Positions 18,033 through 27,776 of a DNA stretch of 64,000 nucleotides are shown piece by piece. A program made the position numbers and the translations under genes. Every line of letters begins with the position of its first letter. The stretch's first letter is position 1. Source of the stretch: a bacterium (lineage in GTDB: Bacteria > 4484-113 > JAFGCY01); the NCBI GenBank assembly GCA_020849855.1, contig JADZFO010000021.1, positions 19,058 to 83,057 on the forward strand. The letters run 5' to 3'. The notes below the pieces were generated by a model. The model did not search any database and was not told where the DNA came from. It saw only the letters and a list, made by a program, of their open reading frames with translations.

Positions 18033-18575
18033 TTAATCCGACAGCCTGATAACCATCAGCGAGTAATCCCCCAATGCATCGCCGGCACTGCCCAGTATCT
18101 CCTTGTTCTTTGACTCATCCCTGAGCACTACGTTGTAGAGCTTGTCCGCCGCGCCGTACTCCGCCGACTCGCCGGCAGTCGCGTCGGCCTGCTGCATCAC
18201 CTTGCGGGCCCTGGCCTCTGTCTCCTCCGCGCTGAGCTTGGGACTGGTCTGCCGGACGATCTCCACGATCCTTGGGAACTTCGCATCCCCGTAGCCCTGC
18301 GGCAGCAGGATCGCGTCGAAGTGCGCCTTCACCGCAGCCCAGTCGGAGTCACAGTCAAAGCCGATAACCATCACGGCCTCTTCAGTCCGTCCGTCGACAA
18401 TGTCATAGTCCGCGGCCTGCGCGCTGTCCAGGCTGGGCGTGTCCATGCGGCTGCGCTCGGTTGAGCCCGGCGGCAGGCTCAGGCCGGGCAGCATCAGATC
18501 GTCTGCTACACGCGCTTCGTGCTTGCAGCCGCAAACGACAAGCAGGGTCAGAAGAGCGACGCAAAGCGTTGGCAT
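18033..18575 (-). CDS. Small lipoprotein, 180 residues
   Basis: This unknown secreted lipoprotein has signal peptide MPTLCVALLTLLVVCGC with Cys at the lipobox. The start at 18575 is chosen over the GTG at 18599 because TACAGT lies exactly 6 bp upstream and the signal peptide is then of normal length. The mature part contains a predicted alpha/beta region (EEAVMVIGFDCDSDWAAVKA, LYNVVLRDESKNKEILG), polar overall. The 3' end abuts the truncated hicA frame. Confidence 0.7.
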   Translation of the reverse strand: MPTLCVALLTLLVVCGCKHEARVADDLMLPGLSLPPGSTERSRMDTPSLDSAQAADYDIVDGRTEEAVMVIGFDCDSDWAAVKAHFDAILLPQGYGDAKFPRIVEIVRQTSPKLSAEETEARARKVMQQADATAGESAEYGAADKLYNVVLRDESKNKEILGSAGDALGDYSLMVIRLSD

Positions 18576-18581
18576 CCGGAG

Positions 18582-18587
18582 ACTGTA
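18582..18587 (-). promoter_or_regulatory. -10 box TACAGT of the 18575 lipoprotein
   Basis: On the minus strand TACAGT lies 6 bp before ATG 18575 with no ribosome site. Confidence 0.5.
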
Positions 18588-18630
18588 ACGCAGCCTCACG
18601 GCAATGTGTTGTCGGCCTGCGCAGTTTCCA

Positions 18631-21549
18631 TCAGATCCTTACTGCATAGATCAGAGCGTCTTCAACAGTGTCGATGTAAACCAGGGCCGGCAGGCCGCCG
18701 ACATCCACCAGCTGGATGTCGGCAGGGCTGCCCCCGGCTACAGTCTCGATGCCCGCCCAGTCCGCGCTTTGCCCTCCATTCGCTGTGCTGGACATGACGA
18801 AGCGGACATCCGCGCTCAGCGGCCCCTGGTATGCGAAGGAAGGGTGGCCGCCGACTACTGCAAAGCTGCCCTGAGTGTCCATGGCGCTGAGGTCAAAGAG
18901 GTGCACAGGCGTGCCAGTCCAGCCGGTACCATCGGCGTTATCCGCCGCCTGGAAGTAGACCTTGCCTTCATTGACCGTGTCACGGACGATTATGGCCGGC
19001 AAACCGGAAACGATCTGCAGGCCCATGATGCTCCAATCGGCATCCCCGGCACCGGCCGGTGCGGCATCTTCATTGATATCCCAGCCGTCCACATCGTCGA
19101 TGCCATCGCCCAGGCTGTTGCTGCTGCGCGAGTAGGTCAGGGCCTCCTCGTCCGCCGGGCCGTTGTAATAGGTGTAGACCGCCGCCGGGCGGCCGTTGAC
19201 CACAGTCAGGGCCCAGGGGTCGCGGGCATCTGAGCCAATGCCATTGGGGACGATCACATCAATCACACCGCCCCAGTCGTTGTTGACTGTGCCGGTCTGC
19301 GAGTTGGCCCGCACATAGCTCACGGTGCCGCGGGTGTTGCTGCGGAAGTAGAGAGCCGGAGCGCCGTTGACCTGGGCCAGCGTCGGCTCGGCCGCATTGG
19401 TTTCGACCGGCATCTCCGCGCTCCAGTCGCCGGGGAGCAGGCCGCTGCCGCTGGCCCGGCGGTAGACCAGCTGCCCGCCGAGGCTGACGTACGCCATGGC
19501 CGGCGCGTTGAAGACAGCGGCCACGCTGAGCTGCGTTCCACTGGCCGCTGGCGCGGAGGCTACGCTCCAGTCAGAAGGCAGCGAGCCGGATGCGCTGGCC
19601 GAGCGGGCGAAGCGGATGCCCACGCCGGCTGCATAGTAGGCCGCCACCGGGACACTGCCCACCACTGCCAGACTGGCCCCGCTGGCACTGGCAGCGGAGG
19701 GCTGGTCGTCCAGGGTCAGCACCGACCAGCCATGCGCAGTCAAAGCCAGGCTGGCGGTATCGACTGCCCCGTTATCGTCAGTCACTTCGACGCTGGCGTT
19801 GTAGATTCCGGCCGCTGTATATGTATATGGGTCCGGCACAGCCTGACCCTCGGCGGTCTGTTCCTCGGTGCTGTTACTGAAAAGCCCGTCGCTGTCGAAA
19901 TCCCAGCGATAGTTGGCGATGCTGCCGCCAGGGTCAGTGCTGCCGCTGGCGTCAAGCTGCACTAGCAGCGGTGCATCGCCGCTGCTTACATCCGCGCTCA
20001 GCGCAGCCAGTGGCGGCGAGTTAGTGACGCTGATCAGTTTGCTGTCAGAGGCTGTAGCCCCATCGTCGTCCGTCACGCGCAGCCTGATGCGATAGCTGCC
20101 GGGGTCGCTGAAAAGCACGTCCACGCCAGCCAGCCCATTTGCATCCGCCTCAGCTCCGGTCTCGCCATAGATCGTGTCGTTATCGAAGTCCCACTCATAG
20201 TTCACGATGCTGCCGCCGGGGTCTGTGCTGCTGCTCCCGTCGAAGCTGACAAGCAGGGGCTTGAAGCCGCTGCTCTGGCTTGCCAGCAGGACCGCGCTGG
20301 GGGCGGAGTTGCCGACGTTGATGGTGACACTGTCCGTGTAAACGATGGAGGACTGGGAGACAGCCTTGACTGTGGCCGTCACATCGCCTGTGACCGTATA
20401 TGTGTACTGGGCGAAGTTCTGGTCCGCGGCAAGCTGCTCAGGGCCGGCCTCGCCGAAAGTTCCATCGCCGTCGAGGTCCCATTCATATGCTGCGATGCCT
20501 TCGGTGATGGTTGAGGTATCAGCGTTGAAGTTCACTTCCAGGGGCTTGACACCCAGTTGCGGACTGGCGCTCAGCACCACCTCCGGCACGGCCAGCACGG
20601 TGATAAGCGCCGACGCGCTGGCGCTGGCCAGGCGGTCGTCGCTGACCCTCACCGCGGCATTGAATTCGCCGACAGTGCTGTAGCCCACATTTGCCAGCGG
20701 GCTGCCAGCCGCGGACTGCTCGTCCCCCGGCTCGCCCCACAGGCCGTCGCCATCAAAGTCCCATTCGTAATTACTGATAGTCCCGTCAGGATCGCTGCTG
20801 GCGCTGGCGTCAAAGCTGACGCTGGCGCCGGCAATCAGAGTGGCGGGCTCCGCCGTCAGGCTGGCCAGGGGCAGCTCGGTGACAAAGAACTCCAGCCGCT
20901 GCAGTGGCGCCTGGCTGCTTCCCAGCAGCAGGACCGCCACGGCCTGATCGTCCTGGGCATTGGTATAGGGGCCCAGATCCGCAATGCTGAGCGGGGCTCC
21001 GCCCGGGTCGTGGAACCAGGACCAGCGGTTGCTGTCCCAGTTGCTCAGGCCAATGTAAAGCTGTGCCGGGTCAGGCGCAGCACCCCAGCTCAGGCTCAGC
21101 GCGGTGGCCGCACCGGCGGCCTGAGGCAGATTGAAGGGATAGAGCGCATAGGCCGCTCCGCTGAGCCCGGCCTGCCCGCCGCCGGCCGGCGCGAATACAG
21201 CTTCATCCGCACTGGCGCTGACCAGGCTGCTGTGCTGCAGCGCGCTGAAGTCGCTGCCCCGGCGCCAGGCGTCCGGATAGTTGAAGCTGCTTTTGCGCAG
21301 TGCGGCCAGTTCCCCGGCGATGGCTGCCGGCGCAGGCAGGACCTTGCCCGGCAGCCCTGGCTGCGCGGCGGTTTCGCTGCTGCCAGCAGGATCTATCGCG
21401 CTGCGGGAGTCCAGAATGATCGGTCCACGAGATCCGGGCTGTACTGCGCTGCCCGGGGCCGCACAGGAAGCGCAGGCCAGCAATGCTGCGAGGGCCAGAT
21501 ATGTGACAGTGCTGCGTCCTCTTGATTTCCTCTGAATGTCAGATTGCAT
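18631..21549 (-). CDS. Lipoprotein with four PKD domains and a C-terminal repeat domain
   Basis: This 972-residue envelope protein begins with a signal peptide and lipobox (LALAALLACASC). Residues about 60-210 form the N-terminal domain shared with the plus-strand array (YIGLSNWDSNRWSWF). Four PKD domains follow at about 220-600, with cores YEWDFDGDG, YEWDLDGDG, YEWDFDNDT and YRWDFDSDG. The C-terminal 360 residues differ from the plus-strand family and hold repeats such as VNGRPAAVYTYYNG and VSGLPAIIVRD, like sialidase or exo-alpha-type blades. A GGAG touches the start codon. Downstream and upstream neighbours are related (22088 and the relic at 21736). Confidence 0.87.
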   Translation of the reverse strand: MQSDIQRKSRGRSTVTYLALAALLACASCAAPGSAVQPGSRGPIILDSRSAIDPAGSSETAAQPGLPGKVLPAPAAIAGELAALRKSSFNYPDAWRRGSDFSALQHSSLVSASADEAVFAPAGGGQAGLSGAAYALYPFNLPQAAGAATALSLSWGAAPDPAQLYIGLSNWDSNRWSWFHDPGGAPLSIADLGPYTNAQDDQAVAVLLLGSSQAPLQRLEFFVTELPLASLTAEPATLIAGASVSFDASASSDPDGTISNYEWDFDGDGLWGEPGDEQSAAGSPLANVGYSTVGEFNAAVRVSDDRLASASASALITVLAVPEVVLSASPQLGVKPLEVNFNADTSTITEGIAAYEWDLDGDGTFGEAGPEQLAADQNFAQYTYTVTGDVTATVKAVSQSSIVYTDSVTINVGNSAPSAVLLASQSSGFKPLLVSFDGSSSTDPGGSIVNYEWDFDNDTIYGETGAEADANGLAGVDVLFSDPGSYRIRLRVTDDDGATASDSKLISVTNSPPLAALSADVSSGDAPLLVQLDASGSTDPGGSIANYRWDFDSDGLFSNSTEEQTAEGQAVPDPYTYTAAGIYNASVEVTDDNGAVDTASLALTAHGWSVLTLDDQPSAASASGASLAVVGSVPVAAYYAAGVGIRFARSASASGSLPSDWSVASAPAASGTQLSVAAVFNAPAMAYVSLGGQLVYRRASGSGLLPGDWSAEMPVETNAAEPTLAQVNGAPALYFRSNTRGTVSYVRANSQTGTVNNDWGGVIDVIVPNGIGSDARDPWALTVVNGRPAAVYTYYNGPADEEALTYSRSSNSLGDGIDDVDGWDINEDAAPAGAGDADWSIMGLQIVSGLPAIIVRDTVNEGKVYFQAADNADGTGWTGTPVHLFDLSAMDTQGSFAVVGGHPSFAYQGPLSADVRFVMSSTANGGQSADWAGIETVAGGSPADIQLVDVGGLPALVYIDTVEDALIYAVRI

Positions 21550-21735
21550 CTCCGCCCTCCCCGCCGTGCACTTGCCAGAAGCGGCAAGGCCAACAGGCGT
21601 GCTTCTAATACCGACTGTATTTGTCCAATTTGCTGAAACAGCGGGAGTCAGGACAAAAGAGACCGCTTCTCAGGCGGGCCTCTGCGTGTAGGTCGGTAGT
21701 GCTGAGAGCAGCCGCCAAAGCGTCTCTCTAGAGTT

Positions 21736-22060
21736 TCACTGCATTCCATCGGAGCTGCCATACCAGTCCCAGCGTTGGCAGTCCCAGTTCGAGATGCGCT
21801 GCAAGAGTACTGCAGCAAAAGCCGGCTGTATTCCCATTCAGATGCAGGGTCTCCAGGCCAAATACGTTTGACAGGCTGAAGGTATAAACCGAAAAGGCAC
21901 AGCTGCCCGGTGACGCGCTGCCAATACCCGCTCTGCGGGGCTGAATTTCAGCATGGCTAAGCTCGCTCGCACCGCTCAGTGGATCAAGGCAATGGGCAAA
22001 CTCGACACCTGCGACGAGACATGTATTGCAGCTTCACCTGTTGCTTTGCCCCCTTGTAAG
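21736..22060 (-). pseudogene. Decayed N-terminal fragment of a PKD-lipoprotein paralogue
   Basis: The 538-bp gap between two minus-strand lipoprotein genes is not empty. On the minus strand one frame reads PGSCAFSVYTFSLSNVFGLE, matching the AAYALYPFNLPQ region of the 18631 protein. After a frameshift another frame reads RISNWDCQRWDWYGSS, matching LSNWDSNRWSWF, and then meets TGA at 21736-21738. Upstream, ASELSHAEIQPRRAG is in frame with the first part. No signal peptide or PKD domain remains. This is a relic of a third array member. Confidence 0.7.
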
Positions 22061-22087
22061 ACTAGCCCTGGTGCGAATACCTGCCCG

Positions 22088-24244
22088 TCAGCCGCCCCTG
22101 GCGAAGAAGACCAGCCGCACACCGCGCAGCCCCACACGATAGGCGGCGCAGTAGAAACCGCCCAGGTCAACAAAGCGGCTTTCAAACACCGTCTGGTCGT
22201 CCAGCAGTGGGCCAAGGGGGCCACAGACTGGGCCGCTTGACTGCCAGTCCGCCTCAGCTGCCCCGTCCGGGCTCGCACTGATGTACTGGTAAATCCCGGT
22301 CGCAAACTCCCCCTGGTCCAGGACAACCTGCCCGTGAGGTAGCTGTATTCCGTTTTCGTGCGGCAGGATGGCCAGTCCACCGGCGGGCTCAATCGACTGG
22401 AAGCGTATATGCTGGCCATTGCTCCAGTCCGCTTGAGAGATGCCGGTTGTCGATGCAGCCCGCCTGAAGTCAAGCGCATAGCCACCGCTTATGGTGTCCC
22501 AGTCAAAGTAGCAAATTGCAGGGTGGCCATCGACCACCACCAGATTGCCGAGTATGCTGCGCTGGTCAGGATAGCTGAGCTCAGGCGTGACATTAACGGC
22601 TTTCGTACCACTGTGCCAGTCGGCATAGTCATGGCCGTCGGCGTCCGCGCTGCGCAGGTACTGGGCCCGGTATGCCCCTAAGTTGTCTATTCCATGGTGG
22701 TAGCCATAAAGGACCGCCGGAGAGCCTGCAACTTCTGCAAGCATCGGCCGTATGCCTGTTTCATCGGCCCATACAGACAGGCCGTCCTGTGGCTGGTCCA
22801 GCAATACCGGATCACTCCACTCTTCAACAGAAGCGCCGAGCGGCGTGGTGGCCGCGGTGTAATAGAGACAGTATCCAAGGTTTACGTTATGAAACTGAAA
22901 AGCCATTGCCGGACAACCGTTGATCAGGGCCACTGACCAGCACGGCAGTTTGCTGCTGTCAGGGTGGTTCTTGCAAAGGTGGATGTATATGCTGTCCGGA
23001 TCTGTCCATACTCCGGGCTTGCTGCCGTCACCCTCAGCCGCAACCATGTACCAGAAATACTCAAGATCATCGAAGCTTGAACCCTGGGTGGCGCAGAACA
23101 CGGCTGGGCGGCCTTCGATCTCCAGCAGCCGCACTATCGCGCCGCTTGTGGGGAAAGGTCGAATCGGACTGAACACCCAGTCATCGCCATGGCCCCCGCT
23201 GCCAAGCATTGCCGAAGCATAGACAATGTTGCCAACATACTGGTGCAGAGTCATTGCCAGATGTCCGTCGATCCTGTTGATATCAATACTGGATACTTCC
23301 ACGTCAAAATCAAAGTCAACAGAAATCGTCTGCTGCACCTTAACCTGGACATAGCGTACAGCCTTTGCACCGTCGGTCTTGACCAGTCGCACGCCGACCG
23401 CATGATCACCTTCTTCCTCAAAGGTGATCTCTGCCTTTGTCATGCCCTGAGCCGCCAGCTCTTCAGATGAGGAATTGAAGGATCCATCTCCATCAAGGTC
23501 CCACTCATATCCGGCCACATCCTTTTGCAGGTTTCCGCCTGGGCCTGCCTCCAGGTTCACCGGCAGGCCGGGGATAGTCGGGCTAACATGCGCCGCCAGG
23601 TCCGGCATTGCCGCAATGCTCTGCGTAAACTGGATCAGATTCAGCTGTGCGGGTTCATCGCCAAGTAACAGAACCACCAGCTGCAGCCGGTCCTGGGCGT
23701 CCGTGTAGGGCGCGAGGCTCTCGAAGAGCCAGAACATCTCCGAACTGGCAGGGCGCCAGTCCCAGCGGCCGCTGCTCCAGTTAGACAATCCGATAAACAC
23801 AACGCCTGCAGCCGGCATGTCCTGCCACAGCAGATATAGATACGACTCTTTGTCTGCGTCCGGCAGCGTAAGCTGATAGCTCGCAAAGGCAGCTGTCTCA
23901 AGGACCTTTCCGCTGACCGGGTTAAACTGCGCCCCCAGTGCATCTGCAGTGACCCGCTGAGTTGGCAGTACTGGATTAAAGCCCGCGCCAGGAACCGCGC
24001 CCTGCTCCACGCTGAAGCCGGCTTCGCGCGGGAGGGCCAGGGGGGCGGGTAAGACCATGCCTGCTGGCTCGGGGCCTGACCGGGAATGCCACACGCTCAT
24101 AGCCGGGTGGGCCGGCAATTCCATGCGCTGCCGGCCGGCAGTGCCGCAGCCGGGACCGAGGAGCAGTGCAAGGAAGATCAAGAGTGTGCCATTCAGCACA
24201 TTGATCGGGCTGGCGCACCTACATCTAATCTTCGTGTTAGTCAT
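22088..24244 (-). CDS. Lipoprotein with one PKD domain and a C-terminal repeat domain
   Basis: This 718-residue paralogue of the 18631 protein has a signal peptide ending LLIFLALLLGPGC, so the Cys is at about residue 33. The N-terminal domain (VFIGLSNWSSGRWDW) covers about 50-205. One PKD domain lies at about 211-305 (YEWDLDGDGSFNSS). The rest holds sialidase-like repeats such as VAGSPAVLYGYHHG and VDGHPAICYFDWD. The start is set at 24244 because the reading frame further upstream only runs antisense to tldD. TACAAT lies 10 bp upstream. Base composition is a little lower in GC than the plus-strand array. Confidence 0.85.
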   Translation of the reverse strand: MTNTKIRCRCASPINVLNGTLLIFLALLLGPGCGTAGRQRMELPAHPAMSVWHSRSGPEPAGMVLPAPLALPREAGFSVEQGAVPGAGFNPVLPTQRVTADALGAQFNPVSGKVLETAAFASYQLTLPDADKESYLYLLWQDMPAAGVVFIGLSNWSSGRWDWRPASSEMFWLFESLAPYTDAQDRLQLVVLLLGDEPAQLNLIQFTQSIAAMPDLAAHVSPTIPGLPVNLEAGPGGNLQKDVAGYEWDLDGDGSFNSSSEELAAQGMTKAEITFEEEGDHAVGVRLVKTDGAKAVRYVQVKVQQTISVDFDFDVEVSSIDINRIDGHLAMTLHQYVGNIVYASAMLGSGGHGDDWVFSPIRPFPTSGAIVRLLEIEGRPAVFCATQGSSFDDLEYFWYMVAAEGDGSKPGVWTDPDSIYIHLCKNHPDSSKLPCWSVALINGCPAMAFQFHNVNLGYCLYYTAATTPLGASVEEWSDPVLLDQPQDGLSVWADETGIRPMLAEVAGSPAVLYGYHHGIDNLGAYRAQYLRSADADGHDYADWHSGTKAVNVTPELSYPDQRSILGNLVVVDGHPAICYFDWDTISGGYALDFRRAASTTGISQADWSNGQHIRFQSIEPAGGLAILPHENGIQLPHGQVVLDQGEFATGIYQYISASPDGAAEADWQSSGPVCGPLGPLLDDQTVFESRFVDLGGFYCAAYRVGLRGVRLVFFARGG

Positions 24245-24329
24245 CTTCAAGAGGATTGTACCGGCTCGACTGTTGGCGCGCCTCCGCCCCGGCGTCATGT
24301 AAGCTAGTTCCGGAGGAAGAGTCCCGCAG

Positions 24330-25781
24330 ATGCAAGAGATCCTCGACGCAGCAATGAACGTCGCCAACAAGCGCAAGGCGCAGTACGCGGATATCCGCCT
24401 GCTGACCCGCACGACCCAGAGCCTGACCGTCCGCGACGGCCGGGTTGAGACCATCAACTCCGGCAGCGACGCCGGAATCGGCGTGCGCGTGATCCACAAG
24501 GGCCGCTGGGGCTTTGCCGCCAGCCGCGATATCTCGGCCGCCGAGGCCGCGAACGTCTGCGAGCAGGCCCTGCGCATCGCCGAGGCTTCGGCCAGCGGAC
24601 CAGGCACGCCCGTCGTGCTTGACGACACCGCGCCGCAGAAGGGTGAGTACGCCACGCCCATGCAGCGCGATCCCTTCGAGGTCAGCCTGGAGGAGAAGCT
24701 CGGCCGGCTCTTTGAGGCCGACAGCGCGATGGCCGGCCAGGCCGGACTGTCCCATCGCGGCGCATTCTTCGACATCTGGCGCGAGGACCAGCACTTCGCC
24801 TCCAGCGAGGGTGCGCGCATCCATCAGGTCATCACCGAGTGCGGCGGCGGCATCCTGGCCACCGCCCTGCGCGAGGGCGACAAGCAGGTGCGCTGCTATC
24901 CCAACTCCTTCCGTGGCCAGTTCCATACCGCGGGCTACGAAGCCTTTCTGGACTATGACATCGTGGGCGAAGGGCCGCGGGTGGCCGAAGAGGCCGTACG
25001 CCTGCTGGACAGCCCGCCGGTGCCCAGCGGGGAATGCAGCCTGATTCTGGACGGCCCGCAGTTGGCGCTGCAGATCCATGAGTCCATCGGCCATCCTCTC
25101 GAGCTGGACCGCGTGCTGGGTTTCGAGGCCGCCTTCGCCGGCATGAGCTTTGTGAAACCTGAGGACATCGGCTCGCTGCGCTATGGCTCGGAGCTGCTGA
25201 ACATCACTGTTGACCCGACCCTGCCCGGCGGCCTCGGCTCCTATGCCTATGACGATGACGGCGTGCCGACCCGTCGCGACCCGGTGATCGTCAATGGCGT
25301 GCTGCAGGGCTTCCTGACCAGCCGTGAAACCGCACCGGTGATCGGCGCGCAGAGCAATGCCTGCAACCGCGCTGACGGCTTTGGCCGTCTGCCCCTGGTG
25401 CGCATGCCAAACGTGAACCTCGAGCCCGGCCCGGATGGCGTCGGCCTTGAAGAGCTGATCTCCGGCGTGAAGGACGGTTTTCTGTTCTCCAACAACCGTT
25501 CCTGGAGCATAGACGACAAGCGCGTCAACTTCCAGTTCGGCTGCGAAGCGGCCTATGAGATCAAGGATGGCAGGCTGACCGGGCGTCTGTTCAAGAATCC
25601 GACCTATACCGGCATCACCACCGAGTTCTGGGCCGGACTTTCGGGCGTCTGCGGTCCGCAGCTCTGGCGCATCTGGGGCACTCCCAACTGCGGCAAGGGC
25701 CAGCCCTCGCAAACGGCGCATGTGGCCCACGGCTGCAGCCCCAGCCGCTTTGAGAATGTGCGGGTGGGAGTACGAGCTTGA
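24330..25781 (+). CDS. tldD: TldD-type metalloprotease
   Basis: This 483-residue protein belongs to the TldD/PmbA (U62) family, whose TldD subunit is a zinc protease that usually works with TldE on unfolded or modified peptides. The zinc motif HExxxH is visible as H250-E251-SIG-H255, and the C-terminal Cys ligand region reads TPNCGKGQP. The N-terminal domain contains VRDGRVETINSGSDAGIGVR. No tldE partner is present in the window. ATG 24330 follows GGAGGAAGAG. The stop overlaps the start of the next gene, which suggests co-translation with a secreted protein rather than with TldE. Confidence 0.88.
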   Translation: MQEILDAAMNVANKRKAQYADIRLLTRTTQSLTVRDGRVETINSGSDAGIGVRVIHKGRWGFAASRDISAAEAANVCEQALRIAEASASGPGTPVVLDDTAPQKGEYATPMQRDPFEVSLEEKLGRLFEADSAMAGQAGLSHRGAFFDIWREDQHFASSEGARIHQVITECGGGILATALREGDKQVRCYPNSFRGQFHTAGYEAFLDYDIVGEGPRVAEEAVRLLDSPPVPSGECSLILDGPQLALQIHESIGHPLELDRVLGFEAAFAGMSFVKPEDIGSLRYGSELLNITVDPTLPGGLGSYAYDDDGVPTRRDPVIVNGVLQGFLTSRETAPVIGAQSNACNRADGFGRLPLVRMPNVNLEPGPDGVGLEELISGVKDGFLFSNNRSWSIDDKRVNFQFGCEAAYEIKDGRLTGRLFKNPTYTGITTEFWAGLSGVCGPQLWRIWGTPNCGKGQPSQTAHVAHGCSPSRFENVRVGVRA

Positions 25782-26713
25782 GGCATTCCTGGCCGCTTGC
25801 CCTGGCCATAACCATAGCTCTCGTCCTCGTGCCGCTGCCATTTGTGCTGCAGCATGCCCAGGCGGCTGACGGCGACCCCAGTGTTGCCAGCACCGATCCT
25901 TATGTGCTGCTGGATGCGGCCAAGCTGGCCCTGGCGGATTCCAAGCTGGAGAAGGCCGGGCGCCTGCTGGAAGCGATACCGCTTAACCGCAGCCAGGCTT
26001 ATGTGGACGAGGAAGTCATATTCCAGCGCCTGCTGCTGGAAGGCGCATTTCTCTCATCCACCACCTTCCTGCTGGAGACCCTGGCCAGGCAGGAGCTGGG
26101 TCAGGGCAAATATGCGCAGTGGCTGGCGGCAGAGCGCCAGGCGCATGCCGCCCGCTTTGACGCCCTGGCTCTGGACTACCTGAAGCGCACGGAAGGCGGC
26201 TACAGCCTCAGCTTTGTGCGCTTCCGCCTGCCGGAGGTCAATGAAGAGCATCTGCGGGATGTTGAGCTTTACAGCGACCCGCAGGTCCTGCTGGCTGCCG
26301 CGCGCAACTGGGAGGAAGGCCGCGACGGCCTCGGGCGCGGCCTGGTGCTGAGCCAGGCGCGGGTGGCCGTTGTGCTGGCCGCCGCGGTGCACTATGACCT
26401 CGGCCAGGCCAGTGCGACGATCATCGGCGCCTCGCGGCGTCTGGCCGCCGGTGTGCCCCTGCGCCCGGCGCAGACCCTGGACTGGATCGCGGAGACGTCC
26501 CAGCGCAATGCCCGCACCGGCGACCGCCTGGGCGAGCTGGCCCTGGCCTGCGACCTGCGCCTGCTGGCCCTGCCGGCCCAGCAGCTTCCCGCGGAGCTCA
26601 AGAAACGCGCCGAGCTGCGTCGCAATCCGCCGCCCCCTCCGCCCCCGCCCGCCGAGCCCAAGGCAAAAGGCAAGACGAAAGGCAAGGGCAAATCCAACAA
26701 AGGCAAACGCTGA
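25778..26713 (+). CDS. Secreted protein with poly-Pro and Lys/Gly tail
   Basis: This 311-residue protein of unknown function starts with TTG at 25778, overlapping the tldD stop (TTGA), with GGGAG 7 bp upstream. The signal peptide runs MRHSWPLALAITIALVLVPL to AQAADG. The mature part is helical and TPR-like (LLDAAKLALADSKLEKAGRL). It ends with eight prolines followed by a basic Lys/Gly-rich tail. Its order of blocks (helical repeat, LP-rich joint, GRG segment, LDW) recurs in the next gene, so the two are probably distant paralogues. Coupling to tldD may mean the product is a partner or substrate; this is inference. Confidence 0.75.
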   Translation: MRHSWPLALAITIALVLVPLPFVLQHAQAADGDPSVASTDPYVLLDAAKLALADSKLEKAGRLLEAIPLNRSQAYVDEEVIFQRLLLEGAFLSSTTFLLETLARQELGQGKYAQWLAAERQAHAARFDALALDYLKRTEGGYSLSFVRFRLPEVNEEHLRDVELYSDPQVLLAAARNWEEGRDGLGRGLVLSQARVAVVLAAAVHYDLGQASATIIGASRRLAAGVPLRPAQTLDWIAETSQRNARTGDRLGELALACDLRLLALPAQQLPAELKKRAELRRNPPPPPPPPAEPKAKGKTKGKGKSNKGKR

Positions 26714-26726
26714 ACGTCATATACTC

Positions 26727-27590
26727 ATGGCTCCAATGCTCCGGGAGACACAGCTTCTTTCCTTCGGCCGCCGTCTTGCGCCGGTGCTGTGCGCGCTGAG
26801 CCTGCTTTTCACTGCCCAGGCCCGCGCAGCCACCAGCCCCGCCGAGGCGCTGACCAAGGCCCGCGCCGAGATTGCCGCCGACCATGTCTACAGCGCGGAT
26901 GCGCTGCTGCAGGAGGTCGTGTCCTCGCCTGACGCGACTTCCGCCCAGGTGCAGGACGCCCTGTACCTGCAGACCATGATTTACTACGGGGATGTCTTTG
27001 GCGCAGCCCTGCTGCTGGCGCCGGTATCGGGCGCTACCGGCAAGGCCAGCGCGCTGGGCAAGGAAGTCAGCCAGCAGCTGCTGCTGGCGCGCCGGGCCTT
27101 CCATGTTTCCGCCACCAGCCTGCTTAACGAGCTGAACGCGAACAAGCAGATCAGCACGGTCAAGATCGATCTGCCGCCCTTCAGCGAGGCTGAGGTTGAA
27201 CAGCTCAACAAGACCATGGCCAGCCGCGAGACCATGAAGGAACTGGTGGAGAGCTACGAGACTGACCAGAGCGCCGGGCGCGGCATGCTGGCCAAGGCCA
27301 ACCACTTTGGGCTTTACATCGGCTGCGGTTCTGCCCTGCCCAAGCAGAAGGGCCGCAAGATGAAGGATGTGGACGCCAAGCTCAAGGGCGGCGTTGCTTT
27401 TGAGGAGGCGCGCTTCCTGGACTGGCTGGCCACGGTCTGCATCGACATGAAGGACCTGATCAAGAAGGAGCCGCAGGCCCCGGACCTGGGTTCGCTGGCC
27501 CGCCGTGCGGACGAGCGCCTTAAGAAGATCGTGGAGAAGGACAGCGCTTTCTATAAGAACGCCCAGGCCCGCGCCAAGGCTTACAAGTAA
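26727..27590 (+). CDS. Secreted helical protein, distant paralogue of the 25778 product
   Basis: This 287-residue protein has a signal peptide ending FTAQARAA and a helical mature part (AEALTKARAEIAADHVYSAD, LLQEVVSSPDATSAQVQDAL). Later blocks LPPFSEAEVEQL, GRGMLAKANHFG and EEARFLDWLATVC correspond in order to segments of the upstream protein. TATACT at 26720-26725 ends 1 bp before ATG 26727 and 10 bp before ATG 26736. The latter would fit a leaderless start, so the first three residues are uncertain. Function is unknown. Confidence 0.72.
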   Translation: MAPMLRETQLLSFGRRLAPVLCALSLLFTAQARAATSPAEALTKARAEIAADHVYSADALLQEVVSSPDATSAQVQDALYLQTMIYYGDVFGAALLLAPVSGATGKASALGKEVSQQLLLARRAFHVSATSLLNELNANKQISTVKIDLPPFSEAEVEQLNKTMASRETMKELVESYETDQSAGRGMLAKANHFGLYIGCGSALPKQKGRKMKDVDAKLKGGVAFEEARFLDWLATVCIDMKDLIKKEPQAPDLGSLARRADERLKKIVEKDSAFYKNAQARAKAYK

Positions 27591-27658
27591 CCGCGCAGCC
27601 TTTTCGTGCAACCGTCGGGGCTTGTTGACATCTGCCACATTCCCGCTGCCGATCTTTG

Positions 27659-27687
27659 TTGACAAGGCCCAACTGCGGGTATATTCT
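27659..27687 (+). promoter_or_regulatory. Sigma70-type promoter TTGACA-N17-TATTCT
   Basis: TTGACA at 27659-27664 and TATTCT at 27682-27687 with a 17-bp spacer lie about 90 bp before the permease gene. I do not see a c-di-AMP riboswitch consensus in the leader. Confidence 0.6.
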
Positions 27688-27776
27688 TCCCGCCTGCTGG
27701 CTGCTTTCGCAGACCTGCGGCAACTGCGCGCCTCTGGCGCGCATTTTGCTAGTCAGCCGGCTTCAGGGAGAAACAG

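Noticed and set aside
24237..25841. 534-codon open frame opposite tldD
   Set aside because: tldD has the zinc motif and a ribosome site; the antisense translation has none.
27591..27776. Possible c-di-AMP (ydaO) riboswitch before the KimA-like permease
   Set aside because: I could not find the conserved core or helices; only a promoter and ribosome site are visible.
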